From Methanobacterium_C sp963845285 (lineage in GTDB: Archaea; Methanobacteriota; Methanobacteria; Methanobacteriales; Methanobacteriaceae), in the NCBI GenBank assembly GCA_963845285.1, contig CAWJRO010000019.1:1-64000 (forward strand): 64,000 bases of DNA, written 5' to 3'. Below are positions 18,917-28,739 of the stretch, in pieces (position 1 is the stretch's first letter; each line of letters begins with the position of its first letter). Both the position numbers and the translations under genes were made by a program. Under the pieces are notes generated by a model. The model ran no database searches and had not been told where the DNA came from. It saw nothing but the letters and a program-made list of their open reading frames with translations.

Positions 18917-19950
18917 AAGACACAGTTAAAATCGCAGGATTTGACATTGGAGGAGCAAATACAGACCTTGCAATCATTGATTTTGATGGATCAGGTAACA
19001 TAAAACATATTGAAACAGATTTTGAATATCTCCCCATGTGGATGAAAAAAGACGAGCTCTCAATGGCTCTTTTGGATCTTTTAGGTTCATATACTAATGA
19101 TATTGATGCTGTGGGAATATCCATGACAGCAGAGCTTGTTGATGCATACAAAACCAAAAAAGAAGGGGTAATGGATGTTGCAAAAAAATCAGAAGACACA
19201 TTTGATGTTCCAGTAGGTTTTGTGGGGCTCAATGGAATTGTTGATTTCAATAAACTTAAAGAAGATCCCCTGAAAGCTGCAGCCGCAAACTGGATTGCAA
19301 CAGCACCAATAGCAGCAAAAATAGAGTCAAATTGCATAATGATAGATACTGGAAGCACAACAACAGATATAATCCCTATAAAAAATGGAAAAGAATGTGC
19401 AAAGGGAATATCTGACCTTGAAAGGCTTAAAACAGGGGAGCTGGTTTACAGCGGTACATTGAGAACAAATGTGGCAACTATTGTGGATAAAGTACCACGG
19501 GATGATGTTTGGATTCGAGTGGCTTCAGAACTATTTGCAATCACAGCCGATGTTCATACAGTACTCGGTAATATAAAATGTGAAGATTACAGCTGCAACA
19601 CTCCTGATGGTGCGGGTAAATCTATTGAAGAATGTATGAGAAGACTTTCGAGGGTTATATGTGGAGATATGGATGTTTTAAGCCCAGAGAATATTAAAGA
19701 AATTGCTGCGTTCATACATAAGATGCAGGTTCAAAAGGTTTCTGAGGCTCTTTTGGAAGTTTCAAGGAGGAATCAAATTGACACTGTTGTCACAACTGGC
19801 CTTGGAATGGATATAATTGGAAAAATGGCCAGTGAAGTTGCGGGATTAACTTCAATTGGCATGGATCAAATACTTAAAAAAGATGATTGTGTTGTTGCCC
19901 CAGCAGTTGGCACCGCTATTTTAATGGAAGAATATTTGAGGAAGGTTTAA
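18913..19950 (+). CDS. mfnF: MfnF, methanofuran core coupling enzyme
   Basis: ASKHA-fold protein of 345 residues, of the family once called H4MPT-linked C1 transfer pathway protein (TIGR03123). MfnF joins gamma-glutamyltyramine to the aminomethylfuran diphosphate to form the methanofuran core. Phosphate-binding motifs are FDIGGANTDLAII at the N-terminus and MIDTGSTTTDIIPI near 140. Cysteines cluster in the middle (CEDYSCNTPDGAG and ECMRRLSRVICGD). The ATGA overlap with mfnD supports the assignment. The last bases with the stop are duplicated just downstream. Confidence 0.88.
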   Translation: MKDTVKIAGFDIGGANTDLAIIDFDGSGNIKHIETDFEYLPMWMKKDELSMALLDLLGSYTNDIDAVGISMTAELVDAYKTKKEGVMDVAKKSEDTFDVPVGFVGLNGIVDFNKLKEDPLKAAAANWIATAPIAAKIESNCIMIDTGSTTTDIIPIKNGKECAKGISDLERLKTGELVYSGTLRTNVATIVDKVPRDDVWIRVASELFAITADVHTVLGNIKCEDYSCNTPDGAGKSIEECMRRLSRVICGDMDVLSPENIKEIAAFIHKMQVQKVSEALLEVSRRNQIDTVVTTGLGMDIIGKMASEVAGLTSIGMDQILKKDDCVVAPAVGTAILMEEYLRKV

Positions 19951-19967
19951 CTTGAGGAAGGTTTACT
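19936..19967. repeat. 16-bp tandem duplication across a stop codon
   Basis: Two near-exact 16-bp units (19936-19951, 19952-19967); the first includes the mfnF stop. Confidence 0.85.
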
Positions 19968-20043
19968 TTCAAACTTCATAATTCAACTAATGATAAATTA
20001 AAAGATAAAAGTATTTATTTAAAGTCATATTAACTGTGATATT

Positions 20044-20748
20044 GTGAAAGGAAAAAAAACAGCTGTCATCTGCATTTGTATTGTTATGGTAGCTGGGGCA
20101 CTGTTTTTACTGGTGAATATGGCATTAAGTAATGCTACTTCTAAAATTGGTTCAGATAACAAAGGTTACGTTACAAAGGAAGTTTACTCATATTACGGCC
20201 AATCAACAACTAAAATAGCTATAGTAACAGGCATGCATCCTCGTGAAAATGTATCTAAAACAGTTGTACCATCGGTTATAAAAACGTATGCACTCACCCA
20301 CAACGTTGAGATAGTAAATTATCAAGTGAACGTCACTGATGAACCAGAAGACTTTAATGTAGGACGCAGCAATGGTCAGGGGTTGGTTGCTAAATATGTA
20401 ATTCCGGATATTAAGAAATCCAATTACAGCCTTGTGATAATCTGTCATGACCATGAATCTGGCTACGGTGAAGGTTTTTACATTGCCACACCAACTATGG
20501 ACACTAAATCAGTAACCCTTGGAGAAGCTGTCCACAAATCACTGTCTCAATTCAATTACTATCAGAGATCCACTGATGAGGATGCAAAAAGCTCATCCAT
20601 CAATCAGGTTGACAAGCCCATAACATCCAGTGGAACTCCTGTGTTTGTATATGAGATCCCAGAGCAGAGTACATCCCAACAAGCCAGTGACATGACCTAT
20701 AAACTGATTGACACATGTTTTAACGTTATAAATGTTAATAATTCATAA
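20044..20748 (+). CDS. membrane-anchored protein, zinc carboxypeptidase/aspartoacylase-like
   Basis: A 234-residue protein with an N-terminal signal anchor (about residues 6-27) and an extracytoplasmic domain. The motif GMHPRE (His65-Pro-Arg-Glu68) matches the HxxE zinc motif of M14-type carboxypeptidases and aspartoacylases. A later CHDHESGYGEGFYIATPT could supply the third ligand. Short length suggests a minimal M14-like fold. It could act on wall peptides or be inactive; substrate unknown. The start is GTG 20044 with GTGAT upstream. It is a single gene after mfnDF. Confidence 0.6.
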   Translation: MKGKKTAVICICIVMVAGALFLLVNMALSNATSKIGSDNKGYVTKEVYSYYGQSTTKIAIVTGMHPRENVSKTVVPSVIKTYALTHNVEIVNYQVNVTDEPEDFNVGRSNGQGLVAKYVIPDIKKSNYSLVIICHDHESGYGEGFYIATPTMDTKSVTLGEAVHKSLSQFNYYQRSTDEDAKSSSINQVDKPITSSGTPVFVYEIPEQSTSQQASDMTYKLIDTCFNVINVNNS

Positions 20749-20998
20749 TTTGTAACTCATAACCTTGATTACTAAAAATGCAAATTTTTAGGAGCATTAT
20801 TGTTTTTTTACAGTTATTGCATTGTTTTTTACAGATATTTTACAGTTGATTTAGTTTTATTCTTAATTAGTCTTAATAACACGTTCTCACTATTGGTTTA
20901 GGATATAAAGAGTTTTAACGTAAATTTTAAATAATCTCATAAAAAAATTCATAAAAAATTTCTTCTTTTAATGGGATTTTGAGATTCATTGTAATCCC

Positions 20999-21104
20999 GA
21001 GGTTGACCCATAATTATTCGTAACACATATAATTTTGCTTATTTTTGAATTTAAAGCGTTGTTTATCCTTATTTTTTGTAGATTTTGGATTATGGGTCAG
21101 CCTC
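20999..21104 (-). mobile_element. MITE copy D
   Basis: A 106-bp element with inverted GAGGTTGACCCATAAT-type ends, flanked by a perfect 4-bp duplication TCCC (20995-20998 and 21105-21108). It is almost identical in sequence to copies A and E but inverted. It sits between convergent genes in the 20749-21238 spacer, which otherwise holds only short TTTTTTACAG repeats. Confidence 0.85.
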
Positions 21105-21238
21105 TCCCATGATAAAAAACTTTATAAACTTAAAATATCTATTAAAATAGTCTGTATAAGTTACATTTTTTTATTTCTAAATTTAGTATCAGAGCTAAAT
21201 TATTAAAAAAACAAATAAAATTAAGGTAAAAAGTTTGG

Positions 21239-21757
21239 TTAGTACCAAACATCCTTTATTCCAAAAAGATAAGCAAATATATTGGCGCCGAGGTGTAAAA
21301 ATATACTTATAATGAGTATCAAGATAATCATGTCAACAGGTATTACAACAACAAGTGATGCAAAAATAAGAGCCCCAACAACAAAGTCAAGCTGGTCTAA
21401 AATAGGTGCTGGTCTTCCACTATCAATATTAATCCGCCTTTTTATAAAGCTACCACATGCATCGCCTATAAGCGCTCCACCACCTAAACAAAGTCCTAGT
21501 AATATACCCTGAACAATATTTCCAGATATGAAACCTTGAATTAATCCAATTAAAGTTCCGATTAGTGTCCCGACAAGCGTTCCCCTTAATGTTACCCCGT
21601 CGCCGAATATTCTACGTCCATCACGAAAATTATGATTAAAATCAAGTGGTATTCCGCCACCAAAAGTTAAAGCTGAAACGTTGGCAAGGTATGCTGGTAA
21701 CATAAAGTATATAGCATATACAGATAAATTGAAAACACTGATAACACTTGAGTCCAT
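21239..21757 (-). CDS. carS: CDP-archaeol synthase
   Basis: Integral membrane cytidylyltransferase that converts digeranylgeranylglyceryl phosphate and CTP to CDP-archaeol, the activated precursor of archaeal polar lipids. The 172-residue protein has about five helices. The conserved loop contains FRDGRRIFGDGVTLRGTLVG, and ILDQLDFVVGAL lies near the C-terminus. GGAGGT precedes the ATG. It is divergent from the tetraether synthase gene, so two steps of membrane-lipid synthesis share an intergenic region. Confidence 0.92.
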   Translation of the reverse strand: MDSSVISVFNLSVYAIYFMLPAYLANVSALTFGGGIPLDFNHNFRDGRRIFGDGVTLRGTLVGTLIGTLIGLIQGFISGNIVQGILLGLCLGGGALIGDACGSFIKRRINIDSGRPAPILDQLDFVVGALIFASLVVVIPVDMIILILIISIFLHLGANIFAYLFGIKDVWY

Positions 21758-21830
21758 AGTTTACCTCCGATTTAAAACAAGATTATAATTATGTTATCTA
21801 CTAAATAAACTATACTATATAGGTGAAATA

Positions 21831-23312
21831 ATGGTTATAAAACAAACCAAAAGTCTATGTCCTGAGTGTCTTAAGGTACTAGATGCTGAAGTCTATGAGG
21901 ACAAAGACAAAGTTATGATAAAGAAAGAATGCAAAGAACATGGAAAATTTGAAAATACGTACTGGAGCAGTAACGAGCTTTATGAAAAAACTAAAGAGTA
22001 CGGTAAAATGGGTGTGGGAATTGAAAATCCTCAAACAACTGTTGAGGGTGAATGCCCTCAAAACTGTGGATTGTGCTCTGAACATGAGAGCCACACTGTC
22101 CTTGGGCTTATAGATGTTACAAACAGATGTAACATGAAGTGTCCTGTATGTTTTGCAAATGCTGCAGTTTCGAAAATGTTGTACGAGCCATCTTATGAAG
22201 AAATAAAGCAAATGCTCAAAAACTTGAGGAATAACCAGCCTGTTCCGACCCCCGCAATTCAGTATGCTGGCGGAGAGCCAACCATGAGAAAAGATCTGGT
22301 TGAACTTGTAAAACTTGCAAAGGAAGAGGGATTTTCACATACGCAGATAGCAACCAATGGTATAAAACTTGCTAAAAACCCACAACTTTCTAAGGATCTT
22401 AAAGAAACAGGTCTAAACACTGTTTACCTTCAGTTCGATAGTGTTACAGAGGGGCCTTACCTAAAAATAAGAAACAGAAATTTACTCTCAATCAAATTAG
22501 AGGCAATAGAAAACTGTCGCGCAGTTGGATTGGGAATAGTTCTTGTCCCAACACTTTTAAAAGGAATAAATCATGATCAAGTTGGGGATATAATAAAATT
22601 TGCAGTTAATAACATTGATATTATAAGGGGCGTAAACTTCCAGCCTGTTTCATTTGCAGGCAGAACTCCTGCAGAAGAAGTAGAAGAGCAGCGTGTTACA
22701 ATTCCTGATTTCGAAAAGTTTGTAGAAGAACAGACAGACTCCCAAATAAAAGTTGAGGACTTTTACCCTGCTTCATGTGTTACTCCAGTTTCAGAGTTTG
22801 TTGAGGCCCTAGAAAGTGGAAAACCACAGGTTACATTTACATGTAACCCTCACTGCGGTACTGCTACTTACGTTTTTGTTGATAACGATAAAATGGTTCC
22901 AATTACCCAATTTATAGATGTAGATAGATTTTTTGATCTTCTTAATCGTAGTACCAATGATATTAAAAATGGTGGAATAGTTTCTAAGGCAAAGGTCATG
23001 GCAAGGGCATCAGTTGAACTTCCAAGAACTATTGACATGTCAAAATCCCCAGAATCTGTGGATATTAAAAGTATAATTGCACAAATATTTAAAGAAAGGT
23101 CTTATGATGCTCTTGGAAAATTCCACCATAACTCTCTACTGGTTTCATGTATGCACTTCATGGATCCATGGAACTTCGACCAGGACAGAGTTAGACAGTG
23201 TGTTATTCATTATGCAGTGCCTGATGGAAGAATAATACCGTTCTGTTCAATGAACACACTTTACAGAAATGAAATTGAGAAAAAATTCTCAAAACCATTA
23301 AACAAAGATTAA
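21831..23312 (+). CDS. tes: radical SAM tetraether lipid synthase (Tes, MJ0619 type)
   Basis: A 493-residue radical SAM protein. The SAM cluster is Cys100-x3-Cys104-x2-Cys107. Extra cysteines (10, 13, 34, 75, 79, 82) form N-terminal metal sites, and more lie in the C-terminal part (SCVTP, FTCNPHCG). The organisation matches MJ0619. That protein is shown in the literature to couple archaeol tails into tetraethers and was earlier proposed to methylate a methanopterin precursor. Context is split: carS lies divergent on one side and mptG 11 bases downstream on the other. AGGTGA precedes the ATG. First gene of a tes-mptG-hacB run. Confidence 0.85.
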   Translation: MVIKQTKSLCPECLKVLDAEVYEDKDKVMIKKECKEHGKFENTYWSSNELYEKTKEYGKMGVGIENPQTTVEGECPQNCGLCSEHESHTVLGLIDVTNRCNMKCPVCFANAAVSKMLYEPSYEEIKQMLKNLRNNQPVPTPAIQYAGGEPTMRKDLVELVKLAKEEGFSHTQIATNGIKLAKNPQLSKDLKETGLNTVYLQFDSVTEGPYLKIRNRNLLSIKLEAIENCRAVGLGIVLVPTLLKGINHDQVGDIIKFAVNNIDIIRGVNFQPVSFAGRTPAEEVEEQRVTIPDFEKFVEEQTDSQIKVEDFYPASCVTPVSEFVEALESGKPQVTFTCNPHCGTATYVFVDNDKMVPITQFIDVDRFFDLLNRSTNDIKNGGIVSKAKVMARASVELPRTIDMSKSPESVDIKSIIAQIFKERSYDALGKFHHNSLLVSCMHFMDPWNFDQDRVRQCVIHYAVPDGRIIPFCSMNTLYRNEIEKKFSKPLNKD

Positions 23313-23323
23313 CGGTCGTTGAA

Positions 23324-24316
23324 TTGATAATAAAAACTCCATCCAGACTACACGTTACATTGATAGACCTGAACGGCGCCTATGGTAGAATAGACGGCGG
23401 AGTTGGTATAACACTTGAAAAACCCAATCTAATGCTGAAGGCAAAACCTCAAGGCAATGATATCACCGTAATTTTCAATGAACCAGGGAAGCTCGGCAGC
23501 GAACTTGTGGATGATTACACTTTAAAGGTGAAGAAAGCAGCACAAAAAATGATTAAATTTTTAGGTATAAATGAAGGATTTACATTCCAGATAGGAACAA
23601 CATACCCATCCCACTCAGGACTTGGTTCTGGAACGCAGTTATCTTTGGCTGCAGGCAAACTAATATCTTTAATGAATGATTGTGAACTCTCCAACCCTGA
23701 AATAGCTAAAATTGTTGGAAGAGGCGGTACATCAGGGATAGGCACTGCTGCATTTGATAAAGGAGGTTTCATTGTTGATGGGGGTCATAATACAGATGAA
23801 AAACCGGGGTTTTTACCTTCATCAGCTTCACCAGCTTCACCACCACCAATAATAGCAAGGTATGAGTTTCCAACTGACTGGAAGATAGTTTTGGTTATTC
23901 CTAATGTGGAACAGGGAGCTTCAGGAAGTAAAGAAGTTAATATATTCCAAAGTTATTGCCCAATATCTGTTGAAGAGGTTGAAAAATTGGCGCATGTTTT
24001 ACTTATGAAACTCATGCCCGCAGTTGTTGAAGCAGATTTAGACTCATTTGGAAGTGCTATAAATATAATACAAAATGTAGGATTTAAAAAAGTGGAGCAT
24101 AGTCTTCAAAATCCATGTATTAAAGAAATAATGGATAAATTAAGGTCTGCTGGTGCTGCAGGGGTTGGTATGAGTTCATTTGGTCCAACAATATATGCTA
24201 TTACGGATACTAATGTTGAAGATGTATCACGTGCAGCAAGAGATGCCTTGAAAGATATTGGTGGCGAAATTATGGTTACACGAGCTATAAATAGTGGGGC
24301 AACACTCATTGACTAA
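23324..24316 (+). CDS. mptG: beta-ribofuranosylaminobenzene 5'-phosphate synthase
   Basis: Condenses 4-hydroxybenzoate (or p-aminobenzoate) with PRPP in the first committed step of the methanopterin side branch. It is a GHMP-kinase-fold protein of 330 residues. PSRLHVTLIDLNG at the N-terminus and the glycine-rich PSHSGLGSGTQLSL loop (about 92-105) are typical, as is GGTSGIGTAAFDKGGFIVDG. The start is TTG 23324 with only a weak upstream site; it follows tes by 11 bases and is probably co-transcribed with it. Confidence 0.92.
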   Translation: MIIKTPSRLHVTLIDLNGAYGRIDGGVGITLEKPNLMLKAKPQGNDITVIFNEPGKLGSELVDDYTLKVKKAAQKMIKFLGINEGFTFQIGTTYPSHSGLGSGTQLSLAAGKLISLMNDCELSNPEIAKIVGRGGTSGIGTAAFDKGGFIVDGGHNTDEKPGFLPSSASPASPPPIIARYEFPTDWKIVLVIPNVEQGASGSKEVNIFQSYCPISVEEVEKLAHVLLMKLMPAVVEADLDSFGSAINIIQNVGFKKVEHSLQNPCIKEIMDKLRSAGAAGVGMSSFGPTIYAITDTNVEDVSRAARDALKDIGGEIMVTRAINSGATLID

Positions 24317-24337
24317 AGAATTTTAATGGGTTATATC

Positions 24338-24829
24338 ATGGAAAAGATAGAAGGAAAAGTTTGGAAATTTAGAGATTGCATAGATACCGATGTAATTATA
24401 CCGGGCAGGTACTTGAGAACGTTCAGTCTTGATGACCTTGCATCTCATGTAATGGCAGGTGAAGACCCTAAATTTGCAGAAAAAGTTCAAAAAGGAGATT
24501 TAATAGTTGCTGGCTGGAATTTCGGCTGTGGTTCATCCCGTGAACAAGCTCCGGTGGCCATTAAACATGCCGGAGTTTCTGCAATTGTTGCAAAATCATT
24601 TGCAAGGATATTCTACAGAAACGCTATAAATGTGGGGCTTCCAGTCATTATTGCTGATGTTGAAGCTGAAAAGGACCATGTTTTAAGGATAGATTTGGAT
24701 AAAGGTATTATAGAAAATGTTACAACCGGAAAAACCTTCCAGATCACGCCTTTTAAGAAGTTTATGCAGGAAATCCTTGAAGATGGAGGACTTGTAAATC
24801 ATTTCCTGAAAATAAAGGAACAGGGTTAA
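24338..24829 (+). CDS. hacB: homoaconitase small subunit (coenzyme B biosynthesis)
   Basis: Small (swivel) subunit of the aconitase family, 163 residues from ATG 24338 (an in-frame ATG at 24326 is also possible). GCGSSREQAP is the substrate-binding signature. The specificity loop reads YLRT (residues 25-28). In Methanocaldococcus this Arg-Thr pair marks homoaconitase, whereas the leucine-pathway subunit has Val-Tyr. I therefore call it HacB, acting in 2-oxosuberate synthesis for coenzyme B, rather than LeuD. The large subunit is not in the window. It follows mptG by about 20 bases. Confidence 0.85.
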   Translation: MEKIEGKVWKFRDCIDTDVIIPGRYLRTFSLDDLASHVMAGEDPKFAEKVQKGDLIVAGWNFGCGSSREQAPVAIKHAGVSAIVAKSFARIFYRNAINVGLPVIIADVEAEKDHVLRIDLDKGIIENVTTGKTFQITPFKKFMQEILEDGGLVNHFLKIKEQG

Positions 24830-25592
24830 ACCAGTTTTTTTTTATACTCGCTCTTATCTTTGAATGGTGCAAAAACTTGGGCATATAACCTGTTGAAAGT
24901 TGGATCGATTTAACGCACAAATCATGCTAGAATCTTAAGATAATCTGCAGTAATCTTTGCATTAAATTTACGGTGCAAAAAATGCACAAGAAAATGGAGA
25001 TGAGCGTTTATAATTTAACTTTTTAAAGTTTAAACAACTTTAAAGCGAATTTTGAAGGTTGGAAGTTTTAAAAGTTTTAAATGATTTTTGAAATGTTGGA
25101 AGTTTTAAATGATTTTTAAAGGGTTGAAATTTTAATAAAATCTTTGAAAGGTAAAAGAAATTAAATCTTCTCTTTTCATTAAATACTTTTTTGAGTAAAT
25201 GCAAGATCATAAATCCAATGAAATTGTAATATAATACCAAATTCATACACTAACATATCTAAATTAACATCTAATTTATTAAAATTTTTTTCATCCTGAG
25301 TTTAAGGGGTATTCGATGAGTTTAGACAGATATCAATGAATTTAAATGGGTATTCAAAGTTTAAATAATCTAAAATCATTTTAAATCTAAATTTATCTGA
25401 GTTTACTCAAACTTTTCAAAATGAATTGAGTTTTCCAAATAAAACAAAATTAACTAAGTTCAAATTGATTTCATAGAAACTTTCATATTAATAAATTAAA
25501 TAAAAGAAATACTTACAATTAAAGAAATAACTTATAAAATTTAATGATTTTAAATTTAATGATTCTGAATTAATGATTATGAGGAAACTAAA
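24830..25592. other. gene-free AT-rich spacer
   Basis: About 760 bases without a supported gene. Around 25055-25135 there are degenerate copies of TTGGAAGTTTTAAATGATTTTT. The right end holds the promoter of the zinc-finger gene. No RNA signature seen. Confidence 0.4.
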
Positions 25593-26219
25593 ATGAAATG
25601 TCCTGTATGCAGCTCTAAATCTCATGAAATATTAAAATCTAAGGGTAAAACATCAAAAGAACTTCTTTTACAATGTAATAAATGTGGAAACATTTTCAGA
25701 GAAACTATAATTACTGAAAAGCCCGTAGAACGCAGGGTAGTTGTCAGTGAATATGAGAAATCCCATAAAAAATTCATAAAAATTTATCCCACTGAAATCG
25801 TTAGAGTCGAGGATATCCTGGATCTTGACGGACGCCCTGCTCAAGTCTCATCGGTAGAGAATAAAAGGGGAGGAAGGGTTCAGCAAAGTCCAGTAACGGA
25901 GATAGAAACGATATGGGCATATTACATTGATATACCTGCAAGAGTTGGAATTTCGGTTGACTTTGGAGGTAGAATCCTTTCAAGGAAAGTTGAAGTTGAC
26001 AGGGAATTTGAATTCACAGTCGGGGATATTGTGAAGCTTGAAAACATCCTTTTCAAAATAAAAGCCATGAAAACACTTGAAAGAAAGATGAGAAAGGGCT
26101 TTGCAAAGGCATGGGTAATAAAAAGAGTATACGGAAGACCAATTGAAGAGAAGATACGTCCAAATTATGATTTAACTTCTAAGATGATTGGATATGATGA
26201 AGAAGATGAGGAGAGATAG
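25593..26219 (+). CDS. HVO_0476-family zinc finger protein
   Basis: A 208-residue archaeal protein with an N-terminal CPVC ... CNKC zinc ribbon (residues 3-34), like transcription elongation factor ribbons, followed by a conserved beta-rich region and a charged tail. Function is unknown. It overlaps the start of pcm, as commonly seen in euryarchaea, suggesting coupling. GAGGAA precedes the ATG. Confidence 0.8.
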   Translation: MKCPVCSSKSHEILKSKGKTSKELLLQCNKCGNIFRETIITEKPVERRVVVSEYEKSHKKFIKIYPTEIVRVEDILDLDGRPAQVSSVENKRGGRVQQSPVTEIETIWAYYIDIPARVGISVDFGGRILSRKVEVDREFEFTVGDIVKLENILFKIKAMKTLERKMRKGFAKAWVIKRVYGRPIEEKIRPNYDLTSKMIGYDEEDEER

Positions 26220-26862
26220 AAAAGATCTCGTAAAGAGACTCCGGGATCAGGGCTATATAAAAACTGATAGAGTCCAAAGGGCCATGTTAAAAGTGCCGAG
26301 GGAGGAGTTCTTACCTCCTGAAAAAATACCCTATGCTTACATAGATCAGCCGTTACCAATAGGAAAGGGCCAAACAATATCTGCACCTCACATGGTGGCA
26401 ATAATATGCGAACAACTTGATCTTACCGAAGGCCTGAAGGTTTTAGAAATAGGAACAGGTTATGGATACAATGCAGCTGTTGTTGCAGAATGTATAGGTT
26501 CTGAAGGGCATTTATACACTATTGAACGCTTAGATTCACTTGCTGAAAAAGCAGAGGATAATCTTAAAAGAACTGGTTTTGATAATGTTACAGTTATATT
26601 AGGGGACGGAACACTTGGATATTCGGATAAAGCTCCGTATGATAGGATTTACGGCACTGCAAGTGCCCCCAAAGTACCCGGAACACTTAAAAAACAGCTT
26701 AAAATTGGGGGAAGACTTTTAATACCTGTTGGCTTAGATGATTTTTTCCAGGAGCTCGTATGTGTTATGAAGGTAACTGAAGATGAATATAAATCTCAAA
26801 AGCTCGGTGGTGTGAGATTCGTGCCTATGATAGGTGAACACGGCTGGTCTGAAAGAGGATAA
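26194..26862 (+). CDS. pcm: protein-L-isoaspartate O-methyltransferase
   Basis: Repairs isoaspartyl residues using SAM. It has the class I SAM motif VLEIGTGYGYNAAVVAE and the substrate signature PIGKGQTISAPHMVA. Length of about 223 residues is typical. Several starts compete (TTG 26188, ATG 26194, 26197, 26206), all overlapping the end of the zinc-finger gene; I take ATG 26194. Translation coupled to the upstream gene is likely. Confidence 0.92.
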   Translation: MMKKMRRDRKDLVKRLRDQGYIKTDRVQRAMLKVPREEFLPPEKIPYAYIDQPLPIGKGQTISAPHMVAIICEQLDLTEGLKVLEIGTGYGYNAAVVAECIGSEGHLYTIERLDSLAEKAEDNLKRTGFDNVTVILGDGTLGYSDKAPYDRIYGTASAPKVPGTLKKQLKIGGRLLIPVGLDDFFQELVCVMKVTEDEYKSQKLGGVRFVPMIGEHGWSERG

Positions 26863-27124
26863 GATCTACAAAAGATCCATAAAACCGGTAAGATCTCATC
26901 ATCTTTTCTATGTGAGTAAATTTTATATTTTATAAAATGTATTATTAGTTAATCTCAAAAATTTAATGAATGAAACGTATTTTTCATGTTTTAAATTATC
27001 TATATGACTTAGACAGTTATATGAATTTAATATTTATAAAACTAAATTTTTATAGGATATTATTCATCAATTTTAAGTCTTTTATGAAGCTTTAAGTGAA
27101 TGAACCATTTAATTTAAATATAAA

Positions 27125-27231
27125 GAGGCTGTCCCATAATCCAAAATCTACAAAAAAATAAGGATAAACAACGCTTTAAATTCAAAAATAAGCAAAATTA
27201 TATATGTTACTAATAATTATGGGTCAACCTC
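27125..27231 (+). mobile_element. MITE copy E
   Basis: A 107-bp element nearly identical to copy A, with inverted GAGGCTG ends and a perfect 4-bp duplication TAAA (27121-27124 and 27232-27235). It lies about 50 bases before the MtaB-like gene, so it could affect that promoter. The rest of 26863-27282 is AT-rich. Confidence 0.85.
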
Positions 27232-27282
27232 TAAATATTAATTATTATTCAATCTAACAAAAAAAACTGGGAAGATAAATCA

Positions 27283-28560
27283 ATGAACATTTACATAGAA
27301 ACATTCGGCTGCACATTCAACCAGGCAGATTCACAGATAATGGCAGGCCTTCTCAAGGAAAATCAGGAAAAAATTGTATCAAAACCTGAGGATGCTGATG
27401 TTATAATAATGAACACATGCTATGTGAAACATCCAACAGAACAAAAAGCCATAAATAGAATTCACAAGATGCAAAAACAATTTCCTGACAAAAAACTCAT
27501 AATATCTGGGTGCATGGTTGAAATAGACCAGAAAAAGCTTCAAAAAGCTGCCCCCAATGCAAGCTGGATAGGACCCCATAAAATAACATCAGCCCCTGAA
27601 ATCGTGAAATCAGTTTTTGATGGACAAAAGGTCAGAAGTACCGGTTACGGCACAGATTGTAAAGTATGCCTCCCCAAAATACGTTCAAACCCATTTATAC
27701 ACATAATACAAATATGTGAAGGATGTGATGGTGATTGCAGTTACTGCTGCACTCGATTTGCTAGGGGAAGTCTTCAAAGTTATCCGGCTGAACTTATAAA
27801 GCGCGAAGTAGAAGAAGCAGTAGCTGATGGGTGTGTTGAAATACAGATTACAGCCCAGGACACAGCAGCGTACGGTAAAGATATAGGTAATTCATTATCT
27901 AACCTTATAAATGAAGTAACTTCTATTGATGGTGATTTCAAGGTCAGAGTTGGCATGATGCACCCTAAAAGCATTATGGGTGATGTTGATGGAGTAATAG
28001 AAGCTTTCAAAAATGAAAAACTTTACAAATTCCTGCACATCCCAATTCAAAGTGGTAACGATGATGTTTTAAGGGACATGAATCGAGGACATACAGTTGC
28101 AGATTTTAAGAATATTATCTCAAAATTCAAAGAGAACATACCTGACATGTCCATCTCAACAGATATAATTGTTGGTTATCCCACAGAGGATGACGATGCA
28201 TTTCAAGACACATTAAACCTGATCAAAGAGATAAAACCAGATTTTATCAATATCTCAAAGTACGGACACAGGCCAGGTACAAGAGCATCCCTCATGGATG
28301 AAATAAGCTATGAATCAATGAAAAAGCGTTCTAAAGTATTAAGTGATTTAAAAACAAATATGGGCTATGATAACAATCTTAAAATGTTGAATTCGACCCA
28401 AAATATTGTTATAACTGGAAAAGGAAGTAAAGGTGGTTACATTGGTAGGGCAGATTCATACAAACAGGTTATCATTGAAAATGCACTTGTTGGTAGTTTT
28501 GGTCAGGCAAAAATAACCAATGCGAAAAGCACTTATCTTATGGGGACTCTTATAACTTAA
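27283..28560 (+). CDS. tRNA t6A37 methylthiotransferase (archaeal MtaB/CDKAL1 type)
   Basis: Radical SAM methylthiotransferase that adds a methylthio group to t6A37 in tRNAs reading ANN codons. N-terminal MTTase domain cysteines are Cys10, Cys46 and Cys77, which bind the auxiliary cluster. The SAM cluster is Cys148-x3-Cys152-x2-Cys155. A C-terminal TRAM-like domain follows. Length of 425 residues fits the archaeal/eukaryotic subgroup. Substrate inferred from the CDKAL1-like subfamily. Confidence 0.88.
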   Translation: MNIYIETFGCTFNQADSQIMAGLLKENQEKIVSKPEDADVIIMNTCYVKHPTEQKAINRIHKMQKQFPDKKLIISGCMVEIDQKKLQKAAPNASWIGPHKITSAPEIVKSVFDGQKVRSTGYGTDCKVCLPKIRSNPFIHIIQICEGCDGDCSYCCTRFARGSLQSYPAELIKREVEEAVADGCVEIQITAQDTAAYGKDIGNSLSNLINEVTSIDGDFKVRVGMMHPKSIMGDVDGVIEAFKNEKLYKFLHIPIQSGNDDVLRDMNRGHTVADFKNIISKFKENIPDMSISTDIIVGYPTEDDDAFQDTLNLIKEIKPDFINISKYGHRPGTRASLMDEISYESMKKRSKVLSDLKTNMGYDNNLKMLNSTQNIVITGKGSKGGYIGRADSYKQVIIENALVGSFGQAKITNAKSTYLMGTLIT

Positions 28561-28739
28561 CCGGACTGACAAATTGAAAACCATAATCATATTAAATTTA
28601 AAAAATTAAGTTTAATTCAAGTTTAATTTCATTCCTAAAAATTGTTTAAATACCTAGTAAATCTAGGATTCCTAAAATTTTTTATTTTAATTGATAGGAA
28701 AGATTTTCAATCGATAAGAAAGATTCAGGTGAAGTATGA

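Noticed and set aside
18897..19358. 153-codon frame antisense to mfnF
   Set aside because: Shadow of the mfnF codons; composition and lack of a ribosome binding site argue against a gene.
24338..24829. Call as LeuD (isopropylmalate isomerase)
   Set aside because: The specificity loop reads YLRT, the homoaconitase form, not the Val-Tyr of the leucine enzyme.
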